A stretch of 36,684 nt of DNA. Origin: CAYORM01 sp964406375. GTDB lineage: Bacteria > Pseudomonadota > Alphaproteobacteria > DSM-16000 > Inquilinaceae. The position numbers and the translations under genes are program-made. The stretch lies in contig CAYORM010000026.1 of assembly GCA_964406375.1 (NCBI GenBank), forward strand, positions 1 to 36,684, written 5' to 3'. Numbering within the stretch: the first letter of the stretch is position 1; each line of letters opens with the position of its first letter. The notes under the pieces are model-generated. The model saw nothing but the letters and a program-made list of their open reading frames with translations, was not told where the DNA came from and made no database searches. Positions 1 to 7,256 of this stretch are shown one piece after another.

Positions 1-1340
1 CGGGGCTCGAGGTGATCCTCGACGTCGTCTACAACCACACCGCCGAGGGCAATGAGCGCGGGCCGACCCTGTCCTTCAAGGGGCTCGACAATGCCTCCTA
101 CTACCGGCTGATGCCGGAGGAGCAGCGCTACTACATCAACGATACCGGCGCCGGCAACACGCTGAACCTTAGCCATCCGCGTGTGCTGCAGATGGTGACC
201 GACAGCCTTCGCTACTGGGTCAACGAGATGCGGATCGACGGCTTCCGCTTCGATCTCGCGACGATCCTCGGCCGCGAACCCTATGGCTTCGACGAGGGTG
301 GCGGTTTCCTCGACAGCTGCCGGCAGGATCCCGTGCTCTCGAGCGTCAAGCTGATCGCCGAGCCCTGGGATTGCGGGCCGGGCGGCTACCAGGTCGGCGG
401 CTTCCCGCCGGGCTGGGCCGAATGGAACGACCGGTTCCGTGACATGGTCCGCAGCTATTGGAAGGGCGATGCCGGACGGGTGCCGGATCTCGCCGCCCGT
501 CTCTCCGCCTCGGGCGACCTGTTCGACCGGCGCGGTCGCAAGCCCTGGGCCAGCGTCAACTTCGTCACCGCCCATGACGGCTTCACCCTCGCCGACCTCG
601 TCTCCTACAATGACCGGCACAATGAGGCGAATGGTGAGAACGGCCAGGACGGGCATTCGGAGAACCTGTCCTGGAACTGCGGGGTTGAGGGGCCGACCGA
701 CGACCCCGAGATCCGCGCCCTGCGCCTGCGCCAGCGGCGCAACATGCTGGCGACCCTCCTTCTCTCCCAGGGCACGCCGATGCTGCTCGCCGGCGACGAG
801 CTCGGCCGGACGCAGCACGGCAACAACAATGCCTATTGTCAGGACAACGCACTGAGCTGGCTGGACTGGGAAGGCGGCGGCGAGGAGGCGCGGACGCTTA
901 CCGATTTCATCCGCCGCGTCATCGCCATCCGGATGAACCACCCGGTTCTGCGCCGCGGCCGCTTCCTCACCGGGCATTTCAACGAGGCGCTGAACGTCAA
1001 GGACGTCTCCTGGCTGCGGCCGGACGGTCAGGAACAGACCCAGGAGGACTGGGAGAATCCGGAGGCACGCTGTCTGGGCATGCTGATGGACGGGCGAGCC
1101 CAGGCGACGGGCATCAAGCGCCGCGCCGGCGACGCGACGCTGCTGCTGCTGCTCAACGCCCATCACGAGCGCATCGCCTTCCGTCTGCCGGAGGTGACGG
1201 GCGGCATCGCCTGGGAGCGCATCCTCGACACGGCGCGCGACGATCCCTTCGCCTCCGAAAGGCTGGGCACCGCCGCGGAGCATCCCCTCGAAGGCCGATC
1301 GATGGCACTCTTGGTGCTGGATCGTACGCCCGACGCCTGA
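1..1340 (+). CDS. glgX: Glycogen debranching enzyme GlgX, C-terminal part (5' end outside window)
   Basis: This is a GH13-family isoamylase-type debranching enzyme that hydrolyses alpha-1,6 branches of phosphorylase-trimmed glycogen in the cytoplasm. The reading frame is open from base 3, so the gene starts upstream; about 445 residues of a usual 650-750 are present. The visible GH13 core motifs are DVVYNHTAEG (region I), GFRFDLA with the nucleophile Asp, LIAEPWD with the acid/base Glu, and VTAHDGFTL with the third catalytic Asp. The C-terminal beta domain follows and ends with LLVLDRTPDA. The LacI regulator begins 28 bp downstream on the same strand, so co-transcription is possible. The family assignment is secure. 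Whether other glg genes lie upstream cannot be seen. Confidence 0.95.
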   Translation, partial: GLEVILDVVYNHTAEGNERGPTLSFKGLDNASYYRLMPEEQRYYINDTGAGNTLNLSHPRVLQMVTDSLRYWVNEMRIDGFRFDLATILGREPYGFDEGGGFLDSCRQDPVLSSVKLIAEPWDCGPGGYQVGGFPPGWAEWNDRFRDMVRSYWKGDAGRVPDLAARLSASGDLFDRRGRKPWASVNFVTAHDGFTLADLVSYNDRHNEANGENGQDGHSENLSWNCGVEGPTDDPEIRALRLRQRRNMLATLLLSQGTPMLLAGDELGRTQHGNNNAYCQDNALSWLDWEGGGEEARTLTDFIRRVIAIRMNHPVLRRGRFLTGHFNEALNVKDVSWLRPDGQEQTQEDWENPEARCLGMLMDGRAQATGIKRRAGDATLLLLLNAHHERIAFRLPEVTGGIAWERILDTARDDPFASERLGTAAEHPLEGRSMALLVLDRTPDA

Positions 1341-1368
1341 GCCGGGCAGCCCGACAGAGGAGGCGAGA

Positions 1369-2433
1369 GTGACTGAGGCCGCGACGACCACCGGCGCCGC
1401 GGAGACGAGGCCGGCGCGCGCGACACTGCGCGAGGTGGCGCGGCGAGCCGGGGTGTCCATCGCCACTGTCTCGAACGTCGTCAACGGCAAGCTCGACATG
1501 ATGAGCCCGGAGACGCGCGAGGCGGTGCTGCGGGTCATCCGCGAGACCGGCTATCGGCCCAGCGCCGTCGCACGCGGGCTGCGCTCCGCCCGGCGGCGAC
1601 TGGTCGGGCTGATCGTCATCGACGACAACCCGTCCTTCCTGACCGATCCGTTCACCACGAACATCGTCGCCGGGCTGAGCAACGTGCTCAGCGCCGACGG
1701 CCACGGTGTGGCGGTGGTCGGCATGCCCGAACGGGCCGTCGACAGCAGCTTCCTGGTGCGCAATGACGAGACGGACGCGCTCGCCATCATCCCCTCCGGC
1801 CCGCGCCAGCGCCGCGCCCGTCTCTATGACAGGATGCGGGATCTCGGCCGGCCGCTCGTCCTGTTCCAGGATGATCCGGGCTTCGGGCCGGAGGCCGATC
1901 TGCTGCTGATCGACCAGGATGACCATGGCGGCGCCCGCCTGCTCGCCACCCGGCAGATCGCCCGCGGCGCCCGGCGCATCGTCTTCCTCTCCCCCGGGCG
2001 CGCCTGGCCGGCGATCGAGGCGCGCTTGGCCGGCGTCAAGGCGGCGATCGCCGAGGCGGCGGGCACGGTGCAGCTCACCGAGATCTCCTGCGGGCGCGAG
2101 ACGATCGCCGAGACCGCCGCCGCTCTCGAGGCCCATGTCGGGCAGGCCGGCCTTCCCGACACCGTGATGGCCGGCAATGACCAGATGGGAATCGCCGCGC
2201 TGCGCTGGGCGGCGGAGCGCGGCATCGAAGTGCCGCGGGGTCTGCGGATCACCGGCTTCAACGCCTTCGATTTCCGGGAGTACAGCACGCCGACTTTGAC
2301 GTCGGTCCGCTCCAGCGCCTATGCGATGGGTGAGGCCGCGGGACGCGAGATCCTGGCGCGCCTCGACGGCGGCCGCTTCGTCCGGCGCCGGCTGACCTTG
2401 CCGGTCGCGCTGGTGGAGGGCGGCTCCGACTGA
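1369..2433 (+). CDS. LacI-family transcriptional regulator
   Basis: This 354-residue protein has the LacI layout. An N-terminal helix-turn-helix (residues about 18-40, LREVARRAGVSIATVSNVVN) and hinge helix (RPSAVARGLRSARRR) are followed by a periplasmic-binding-protein-like sensor domain running to the end. The start is GTG at 1369, behind a strong GAGGAGG Shine-Dalgarno 7-8 bases upstream. It sits between glgX and a ridA-like gene with short gaps (28 and 23 bp). Its ligand is unknown. A LacI-type core AATCGATT lies in the control region of the CUT2 sugar-transport operon at 11084-11091, so that operon is a possible remote target. This link is inference only. Confidence 0.93.
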   Translation: MTEAATTTGAAETRPARATLREVARRAGVSIATVSNVVNGKLDMMSPETREAVLRVIRETGYRPSAVARGLRSARRRLVGLIVIDDNPSFLTDPFTTNIVAGLSNVLSADGHGVAVVGMPERAVDSSFLVRNDETDALAIIPSGPRQRRARLYDRMRDLGRPLVLFQDDPGFGPEADLLLIDQDDHGGARLLATRQIARGARRIVFLSPGRAWPAIEARLAGVKAAIAEAAGTVQLTEISCGRETIAETAAALEAHVGQAGLPDTVMAGNDQMGIAALRWAAERGIEVPRGLRITGFNAFDFREYSTPTLTSVRSSAYAMGEAAGREILARLDGGRFVRRRLTLPVALVEGGSD

Positions 2434-2456
2434 ACGACAGCGGCAGGAGAACAGGC

Positions 2457-2843
2457 ATGGCGCGACCCGAGATCATCCGCATCACCGGCACCGAGGGCGC
2501 CGCACCGGCGACCGGTTCCTACACGCCGGTGATCCGTTGCGGCGATCTCATCTTCGTCTCGGGGCAGGGACCGATCGATGCCGACGGCCGGATCGTGCCG
2601 GGCACGATCGAGGAGGAGACGCGGCTGACGATGGAGAACATCCGTCGCCTGCTGCGCGCCGCCGGCTCCGATCTCGACCGGGTGCTGCGCTGCACCTGCT
2701 ACCTCGCCGACATCACCGAGTTCGACCGCTTCGATGCGGCCTATCGGGAGGCCTTCCGCGGCACCATGCCCTGCCGCACGACGGTCCAGGCAGGGCTGGA
2801 CGGCATCCGGGTGGAGATCGACGCGATCGCCGCAGCCGGCTGA
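2457..2843 (+). CDS. RidA-like (YjgF/YER057c/UK114 family) protein
   Basis: This 128-residue protein has normal length for the Rid superfamily, trimeric chorismate-mutase-fold proteins. Archetypal RidA hydrolyses reactive enamine/imine intermediates made by PLP enzymes. Visible family features are FVSGQGPIDADG in the N-terminal half, TRLTMENIRRLLRAAG in the central helix, and CRTTVQAGL...VEIDAIA at the C-terminus, with the Arg that binds the ligand carboxylate in RidA proper. The ATG start has AGGAGA 7 bases upstream. The gene follows the LacI regulator directly and converges with the DUF2934 gene. Many Rid paralogues in catabolic operons are not true RidA, so the exact activity is open. Confidence 0.88.
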   Translation: MARPEIIRITGTEGAAPATGSYTPVIRCGDLIFVSGQGPIDADGRIVPGTIEEETRLTMENIRRLLRAAGSDLDRVLRCTCYLADITEFDRFDAAYREAFRGTMPCRTTVQAGLDGIRVEIDAIAAAG

Positions 2844-2858
2844 GCGCCACTGCGGCGC

Positions 2859-3218
2859 CTATCCCGTCTCGTTCTCGGCGGTATTGCGCCGGCGAAGACG
2901 CGGTGACTCATCCCCCTGATCGGCCATGCCGGGAAACTCGCCCTGGTTGTCGAGGGCCTCGCGCGGCTCGATCGGCCGGCCGTCGGTTTGCAGTTCGTCC
3001 TCATTGCGCAGATGCGGGCGGGCCGGATTTGGCAGCGTGGCGAGGCGCTGGTTGTCCTCGATCGCTACCAGTTCCCGGGCCATCTCCCAATGGGCGTCCG
3101 CGCGGCCGGGCGGACAGCCCTCCTCCTCCCAGATGCGATGCGCCCGCTCGCGGATGCGGCGCTGATGCTCGGGATCGTCCTCGATCAGACGATGCGGGCT
3201 GTCCGGAGTCTCTGACAT
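2859..3218 (-). CDS. DUF2934 domain protein
   Basis: This 119-residue protein has a DUF2934 motif near its N-terminus (RIRERAHRIWEEEGCPPGRA followed by DAHWEMAREL). The rest is polar and probably disordered, ending in RRRNTAENETG. The family is common in alphaproteobacteria, has no established biochemical function, and often sits with stress genes. I chose the ATG at 3218, which starts MSETPDSPHRL; the open frame continues upstream to 3482, but that part is arginine/proline-rich shadow sequence. AAGGGA lies 5-10 bases upstream. An EcfG-like promoter (GGAAC-N17-TGTT) is centred about 80 bases upstream of the start. Confidence 0.85.
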   Translation of the reverse strand: MSETPDSPHRLIEDDPEHQRRIRERAHRIWEEEGCPPGRADAHWEMARELVAIEDNQRLATLPNPARPHLRNEDELQTDGRPIEPREALDNQGEFPGMADQGDESPRLRRRNTAENETG

Positions 3219-3282
3219 CGCGTGTCCCTTCGTCGGTCGGGGGGGCGGCCTCGGCCGCGCACCGCGGGGGTCCCGACAGGAC

Positions 3283-3308
3283 AACAGCCGGGGCCGCCCC
3301 GCTGTTCC
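3283..3308 (-). promoter_or_regulatory. EcfG-like promoter for the DUF2934 gene
   Basis: On the minus strand GGAAC (3308-3304) is followed after 17 bases by TGTT (3286-3283). The consensus for the alphaproteobacterial general stress sigma factor EcfG is GGAAC-N16/17-CGTT, so the -10 element differs by one base. It lies inside the end of the upstream 80-residue gene (stop at 3313) and the following gap, and would give a leader of about 55-60 bases. Support comes from three similar elements within 3 kb. Confidence 0.5.
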
Positions 3309-3312
3309 GGTC

Positions 3313-3555
3313 TCAGCCCTGGGGATCGCGGGTAAAGGGGTCGCCGTCACAGCGGCTGAGGATCTGGACGAGCAGACCAACACGGCCTGCGGGCGTCGGC
3401 CTGTCCGGCGACAGGAGACCATCAGCCTCGTTCCGAACCCAGGCCGCCGCCTGGAGCAGCTCCTCCCGATTCGGCGTGACACTCTCCACCTCGTTCAGTG
3501 TCTCCTCCGACACCGGCCCAATGATCTCGACGATCTGCTGACGTTTCGGGGTCAT
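3313..3555 (-). CDS. Small unknown protein (80 aa)
   Basis: I do not recognise the family. The protein starts MTPKRQQIVEIIGPVSEE, is soluble and acidic in its N-terminal half (many Glu), and contains REELLQAAAWVRNEADGLL, which looks helical. Its C-terminus is short and ends FTRDPQG. The ATG has a good Shine-Dalgarno (GAGGAGGG about 7 bases upstream), which is the main support for a real gene besides typical codon use. It is transcribed toward the DUF2934 gene and sits in the stress cluster, so a role in stress physiology is a contextual guess. It is divergent from the gene at 3640. Confidence 0.7.
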   Translation of the reverse strand: MTPKRQQIVEIIGPVSEETLNEVESVTPNREELLQAAAWVRNEADGLLSPDRPTPAGRVGLLVQILSRCDGDPFTRDPQG

Positions 3556-3585
3556 CGTGATCCCTCCTCGGCCGGCCGGACGGCC

Positions 3586-3611
3586 GGAACTGCGCGCCTG
3601 CGCAGGATGTT
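3586..3611 (+). promoter_or_regulatory. EcfG-like promoter for the gene at 3640
   Basis: GGAAC at 3586-3590 is followed after 17 bases by TGTT at 3608-3611 on the plus strand. This is the same one-mismatch variant of GGAAC-N16/17-CGTT as at 3283-3308. The -10 element covers the first possible ATG (3607), which argues that translation starts at 3640, with a leader of about 20 bases. Confidence 0.5.
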
Positions 3612-3639
3612 GCTCAAGCGTCCCTGCCTGGAGGCCGCC

Positions 3640-4092
3640 ATGCCGGAAAACGGTCCGATCCCTGCCCCGCCCGCTCCGCTTCCGGTCGATGCGATCGAGG
3701 CGGTCGTCGTCACCGATGACAGCGATGCCGCGCTCGTCTCGCTGGTCCTCGGCGAGCGCTCGCTACCGATCCGCCTTGCGGTCGGCATGGTCCCGCCGCT
3801 CGTCAGCGCGCTCATCGTCGCGTATCGCCACGCCCAGGGCGCGCCGCTCGACGGGGAAGGGGCGGGGCGCATGGACGGTCCGGTCGAGGGGCAGGCCGAG
3901 AAGAGTGCGGGCGAGGTGCGCTGGACGGTTGCCGCCCGGAGCGACGGTGCCGGCGTGGAGATCGCGTTCGCCGAGGCCGGCAGCTGCACCGCCGTCACCC
4001 TCGATGCGGGCGAGGCGCGGGCGCTGGCGCAGGCGATCCTTACCGCCGTCCATGGCCGCATACCGGTGGAGGCATCCTTGTGCTTCCAGTAG
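3640..4092 (+). CDS. Unknown protein in stress cluster (150 aa)
   Basis: I do not recognise the family. It is an alanine/valine-rich soluble protein with a proline-rich N-terminus (MPENGPIPAPPAPLPVDA), no signal peptide, and a mixed alpha/beta pattern (EAVVVTDD, EVRWTVAARSD, VEIAFAEAG, LDAGEARALAQAIL). The frame is open from an ATG at 3607. I chose the ATG at 3640 because TGGAGG lies 7 bases before it and because 3607 falls in the -10 region of a putative EcfG promoter. It runs convergently toward ku, leaving about 180 bp between the stops. The opposite strand also has a long open frame here, discussed separately. Confidence 0.68.
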   Translation: MPENGPIPAPPAPLPVDAIEAVVVTDDSDAALVSLVLGERSLPIRLAVGMVPPLVSALIVAYRHAQGAPLDGEGAGRMDGPVEGQAEKSAGEVRWTVAARSDGAGVEIAFAEAGSCTAVTLDAGEARALAQAILTAVHGRIPVEASLCFQ

Positions 4093-4250
4093 CCGGATGC
4101 ATCGTCCTGCGGTGTAGCGAGAGACGGGACGCCGAGCGGCGGACGGGGCGGCCCGCCCGGCGGAATCGGCGGGCGTTCCGGCGGCACCGGCATCGGACCG
4201 GGCGGCATCGGTGGAACAGGATCGGGCGGCGGCTGCGGGACGGGTGCCAT
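4093..4250 (-). CDS. Possible proline-rich small protein downstream of ku (3' end uncertain)
   Basis: An ATG at 4250 follows the ku stop by 22 bases and has a strong GAGGAGG Shine-Dalgarno. It opens a proline-rich sequence (MAPVPQPPPDPVPPMPPG, then repeated P-x-P runs) and then PSLATPQDDASGYWKHKD. No stop occurs until 3552, so if it is real the product would overlap the convergent gene at 3640-4092 antisense, or the reading frame is broken. The interval given covers only the part outside that gene. Proline-rich codons also arise by chance in high-GC antisense DNA. The good ribosome site is the sole positive evidence. Confidence 0.25.
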
Positions 4251-4272
4251 GCAGGCCTCCTCGGGTTCGGGT

Positions 4273-5250
4273 TCAACCCCCCGCTTTACGCTTCGGCCGG
4301 GTGCGTGCCGCCGCAGGCGACCCCGCTGTCTCGCGACCGCCGCTCTGTTTCACGCTGCGCCGCAGGGCCTCGACGAGATCGATGACCTGGCCGCCCGAGG
4401 GTTCGGGCCGCTCATCCCCGACCTCGGTGATCTTGCGATGCTTCACCTTCGCCTCGATCACCTCACGCAGCGCCTCGGTGTAGTGATCGACGAAGACCGC
4501 GGGATCGAAGGCGGCGCTCTTGCGTGCGATCAGCTCGCGGGCGAGATCCAGAAGGTCCGGGTCGGCCTTCTCGTCCTCGATCGACGCGAAGAACGGCGCC
4601 GCTGCCTCCACCTCGTCCGAGAAGCGCAACGTCTCCAGCATCATGCCGTCGCCGCAGGGGCGCAGCGCGCCGACATATTCGCGGCCGCGCATGACAAACT
4701 GGCCGAGCCCGACTTTGGCGGTGGCCCGCATCGCGTCGCGCAGGACGCGGAAGGCCTCCTCGGCGAGCTCACCATCCGGGACGACGTAATAGGGGCGGTC
4801 GTGCCAGATCGGGTCGATCTCACAGTGATCAACGAACTGCACGAGATCGAGCGTCCGGCGGGCCTCGATCTTGGCCGCCTCGATCTCCTCGGGTTCAACC
4901 ATGACATAGCGCCCGTCATCGAGCTCGAAACCCTTGACGATGTCCTCGGTCCGCACCGGGCCGACGCCCGGCACGATCTTCTCGTAGCGGATCCGTTTGC
5001 CGGTCGGCTCGTGGACCTGATGAAAGGTCAGCCGGGCGCCGGTGCGGGTCGCGGAATAGAGCTGCACGGGAACCGAGACGAGCGAGAGCCGGAGCTGCCC
5101 CGACCAGACGGGCCGCTTCGAGGCGGGCTTCTCCCGCTGATCGGCGCCCTTCCTGGCGGCACTCTTCCCGCCGGAAGGCTTCGCCTTCGACGCGGGCCCG
5201 GACGCGCTTTTCGGCGGCGTCCTCGTACTCTTGGTGCTGCCCTTGGCCAT
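4273..5250 (-). CDS. ku: Ku protein, non-homologous end joining
   Basis: Bacterial Ku is a homodimer that rings broken DNA ends and recruits ligase LigD. The 325-residue product has a low-complexity basic N-terminal tail (Lys/Ser/Pro-rich, residues 1 to about 45). The Ku core follows (VWSGQLRLSLVSVPVQLYSA, FHQVHEPTGKRIRYEKI, VKGFELDDGRYVMVEPEE, FVDHCEIDPIWHDRPYYVVPD), with a basic C-terminal tail ending PKRKAGG. The ATG at 5250 was chosen because the frame upstream, to 5352, is unconserved. There is no good Shine-Dalgarno, and a near-consensus EcfG promoter ends about 10 bases before this ATG. The basic tails exceed the minimal Ku fold and probably bind DNA. No ligD is in the window. Confidence 0.95.
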   Translation of the reverse strand: MAKGSTKSTRTPPKSASGPASKAKPSGGKSAARKGADQREKPASKRPVWSGQLRLSLVSVPVQLYSATRTGARLTFHQVHEPTGKRIRYEKIVPGVGPVRTEDIVKGFELDDGRYVMVEPEEIEAAKIEARRTLDLVQFVDHCEIDPIWHDRPYYVVPDGELAEEAFRVLRDAMRATAKVGLGQFVMRGREYVGALRPCGDGMMLETLRFSDEVEAAAPFFASIEDEKADPDLLDLARELIARKSAAFDPAVFVDHYTEALREVIEAKVKHRKITEVGDERPEPSGGQVIDLVEALRRSVKQSGGRETAGSPAAARTRPKRKAGG

Positions 5251-5259
5251 GATGGCATC

Positions 5260-5284
5260 AACGGCACGGCGCCGCGGGAGTTCC
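5260..5284 (-). promoter_or_regulatory. EcfG promoter of ku
   Basis: On the minus strand GGAAC (5284-5280) and CGTT (5263-5260) are separated by exactly 16 bases, matching the EcfG consensus. The ku ATG begins 9 bases after the -10 element, so the transcript would be leaderless or nearly so. That agrees with the lack of a Shine-Dalgarno before ku. Confidence 0.65.
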
Positions 5285-5308
5285 CTGACACCTCCCGCCG
5301 CTGGAACG

Positions 5309-5337
5309 GCCGCCCCGGCGAATGTCACCGGGGCGGC
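5309..5337 (-). terminator. GC-rich hairpin after the DUF892 gene
   Basis: Inverted repeat with 10-base perfect arms (GCCGCCCCGG and CCGGGGCGGC) and a 9-base loop, lying 18 bases past the stop of the DUF892 gene and just before the ku promoter. There is no clear U-tract, so it may be a Rho-assisted terminator or an RNA-stabilising hairpin. It separates the two genes into different transcription units. Confidence 0.5.
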
Positions 5338-5355
5338 GCGGTTCACCGGCAAATA

Positions 5356-5838
5356 TCACGCCGCCTGGGCGTTCACCGTCTCGAGCGCGATGCGCGACAG
5401 CAGCGCGTCGGCCTTCTTCTCCTCCTCGAGGGTCTGCTCGAGCAGCTTGGCCGCGTCAGGCTTACCGATCTGGCGCGCCCAGGCACACAAGGTGCCGTAA
5501 CGCGCGATCTCGTAATGCTCGACGGCCTGGGCCGAGGCAATGATCCCGGCGTCGGCGACCTCCTTGTCGGAGGCCTCCTCCATCACCTCGCGCCCTTCTT
5601 CGACGAGGCCCTGGATCGCCTCGCAGGGCTCGCCCCGGGCGCGCTTGTCCATGATCTCGAAGACCTTCTCGAGACGCTCGACCTGACCCAGCGTCTCCTC
5701 TCGGTGCTGGTCGAGCGCCTGGCGCAGCTCGGGGTTGGTTGCGGCCTTCGACATCTTCGGCAGCGCCCGAAGGATCTGCTTCTCCCCGTGATAGACATCC
5801 CTGAGCATATGCAGGAACAGGTCGTCGAGTGTCTTCAT
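5356..5838 (-). CDS. Ferritin-like DUF892 (YciE/YciF family) protein
   Basis: This 160-residue four-helix-bundle protein of the DUF892/YciF family has the opening LDDLFLHMLRDVYHGEKQIL, Glu/His-rich helices (ALDQHREETLGQVERLEKVF; ASAQAVEHYEIARYGTL) and a final helix LLEQTLEEEKKADALLSRIA. The conserved Glu and HxxE positions resemble di-iron ferritin-like proteins. E. coli YciF is stress-induced, but its enzymatic role is not established. The ATG at 5838 was chosen because the family starts there; the open frame reaching 6747 is shadow. A GGGGAT weak Shine-Dalgarno precedes it. Location beside ku and EcfG promoters fits a general stress role. Confidence 0.92.
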   Translation of the reverse strand: MKTLDDLFLHMLRDVYHGEKQILRALPKMSKAATNPELRQALDQHREETLGQVERLEKVFEIMDKRARGEPCEAIQGLVEEGREVMEEASDKEVADAGIIASAQAVEHYEIARYGTLCAWARQIGKPDAAKLLEQTLEEEKKADALLSRIALETVNAQAA

Positions 5839-5920
5839 ATCTGGATCCCCGATCGTTCGGCGGCGCCGCGACGCTTTTGTCGAAGCGGTGCCCGAGGGGG
5901 CACGCGGCGCGTCCTGGCAC

Positions 5921-5946
5921 AATCGGTCGACCGCCCGGATGGTTCC
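5921..5946 (-). promoter_or_regulatory. Degenerate EcfG-like promoter facing the DUF892 gene
   Basis: On the minus strand GGAACC (5946-5941) is followed by CGATT after 15 bases. The -35 element is perfect, but the -10 has an extra A compared with CGTT. It forms a divergent pair with the perfect site at 5959-5984, since the two GGAACC boxes face away from each other 12 bases apart. It would give the DUF892 gene a leader of about 75 bases. Confidence 0.35.
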
Positions 5947-5958
5947 CGCCGGTCGAGC

Positions 5959-5984
5959 GGAACCCCGTCTCGCTGCGCGCCGTT
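5959..5984 (+). promoter_or_regulatory. EcfG promoter of the small membrane protein gene
   Basis: GGAACC (5959-5964), 16 bases, then CGTT (5981-5984) is a full match to the EcfG consensus on the plus strand. The next start codon is at 6049, giving a leader near 55-60 bases. Confidence 0.65.
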
Positions 5985-6048
5985 CTGATCGGCAGAGCCC
6001 GTCGACAGCGTCCGCCGCCCGGCCGCGGATGCGAACCAGCGAGAATGG

Positions 6049-6261
6049 ATGATGTCCGACGCCCATAACGAGCGGCCCGGCCACGATCGGCCCGGTCAGG
6101 ACCGGCCGGACCCGGCCTACCGCCATCCCGATCCCGACCGTCCGGCCGAGCATGTCGAGCCGCCCGGCGGCAGCCCCTGGCCCGCAGCAAAGCTGCTCGG
6201 CGTGTTGGGTCTGCTGGCGCTGATCGTGCTCATCGCCGTGATGCTCGCCAATCTCTTCTGA
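6049..6261 (+). CDS. Small single-pass membrane protein (70 aa)
   Basis: No family recognised. The first 45 residues are very polar and rich in His, Asp, Arg and Pro, with repeats of the DRPDP/HPDPDRP kind. A single hydrophobic helix follows (LLGVLGLLALIVLIAVMLA, about residues 49-68), and the protein ends in NLF. This suggests a C-tail-anchored inner-membrane protein with a disordered cytoplasmic part. Two adjacent ATGs (6049 and 6052) are possible starts, and the ribosome site is weak. Its promoter is a perfect EcfG match, so induction by general stress is likely. It converges with the CUT2 permease gene. Confidence 0.72.
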   Translation: MMSDAHNERPGHDRPGQDRPDPAYRHPDPDRPAEHVEPPGGSPWPAAKLLGVLGLLALIVLIAVMLANLF

Positions 6262-6281
6262 GACGGCGGGCGCCTGCCGGG

Positions 6282-7256
6282 TCAGATAGCAGAGCGGATA
6301 TGCGCCTCGCGGCCGTAGATCGACACCAGCACGATGATGACGAAGCCGAGGGCCGCCTGCACCATCGGCGGTGAGAGGCCGAGGCCGATCAGCAGCGTAT
6401 TGAGCTCGATCAGCACCAGCGCACCGGCGATGGTGCCGACTAGGCCGCCCCGCCCGCCGACCAGCGTGGTGCCGCCGATGACGACGGCGGCGATGGTCTG
6501 GAAGAGATAGGGCTGGCCGACATCGGCATAGGCCGAGCCGGTGAAACCCAGCAGCAGCACGCCTGCGACCGCCGCGAAGAACGCGCTGAGCGCATAGGCG
6601 ATCGTCCACACCAAGGTTGTGTCGACCAGCGCCAGCCGAGCCGCGACGGGGTTGCTGCCGGTGGCGTAGAGCTGCCGCCCAAAAGGGGTCCGGCCCAGCA
6701 CCAGGATCATGATCGCGGCTGCGACGACGAAACCCGGCACAAGCCATGGCACCGGAAGCGGCCCGACGGTTTCGCCGATCGAAACGATCGTGGTGACGAT
6801 CTGCGGTGCCGATCCCGACGGAAAGCCCGCCGTCCAGAGGAGGACGGCGCCCTGGATGCAGGTGCCGACGCCCAACGTGACGATCAGCGGATGCACGCCG
6901 AGGCTGACCGACACGAAGCCATTGAAGGCGCCGATCACCAATGCCAGCACGGCCACGACCACGCAGACGAGCGCGAAGTTCATCCCGTCGCCGTAGAGCT
7001 GCGCCGCCACGACATTGGCGAAGCCGATGACGAAGGGGATCGAGAGATCGATCCCGCCCAGCAGGATGACGAGGGTCTGCCCGACCGAGGCCACGGCGAG
7101 CAGCGTCGCCAGCACCAGGATGGCGCGGATCGAGAAGGGCGCGCTGTAGCCGGGGATGAGCAGCGTGCCGAGAAGGTGCAGGAAGAGCGCGATGGCCAGC
7201 GCGCCCAGCGTCCTCCAGGCGGTTCCCGACAGCCTTGTGGTCAGCCCTTTCGTCAT
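6282..7256 (-). CDS. CUT2 sugar ABC transporter permease 2 (RbsC-like)
   Basis: This 324-residue inner-membrane permease of the BPD_transp_2 (ribose/branched-chain) family has about nine hydrophobic segments. It contains the family block VILLGGIDLSIPFVIGFANV near residues 63-82, the conserved HPLIVTLGVGT segment, GRQLYATGSNPVAARLA in the cytoplasmic loop, and VIGGTTLVGGRGGLVGT near the C-terminus. It is the last gene of the operon, and its ATG overlaps the preceding permease stop as ATGA, showing translational coupling. With 7253-8227 it forms a heterodimeric channel. The substrate is a sugar or sugar-like compound of unknown identity. Confidence 0.93.
   Translation of the reverse strand: MTKGLTTRLSGTAWRTLGALAIALFLHLLGTLLIPGYSAPFSIRAILVLATLLAVASVGQTLVILLGGIDLSIPFVIGFANVVAAQLYGDGMNFALVCVVVAVLALVIGAFNGFVSVSLGVHPLIVTLGVGTCIQGAVLLWTAGFPSGSAPQIVTTIVSIGETVGPLPVPWLVPGFVVAAAIMILVLGRTPFGRQLYATGSNPVAARLALVDTTLVWTIAYALSAFFAAVAGVLLLGFTGSAYADVGQPYLFQTIAAVVIGGTTLVGGRGGLVGTIAGALVLIELNTLLIGLGLSPPMVQAALGFVIIVLVSIYGREAHIRSAI

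Noticed and set aside
3607..3639. ATG at 3607 as start of the 150-residue stress-cluster protein
   Set aside because: It sits in the -10 region of a putative EcfG promoter, and the ribosome site before 3640 is better.
5251..5352. A longer N-terminus for Ku
   Set aside because: The added residues overlap the EcfG promoter and a terminator-like hairpin and do not resemble Ku.
4249..5988. A 579-codon open frame on the plus strand
   Set aside because: It lies antisense to ku and the DUF892 gene, which have clear family motifs. Its composition (Arg/Leu/His/Asp-rich without conserved motifs) is typical of high-GC shadow frames.
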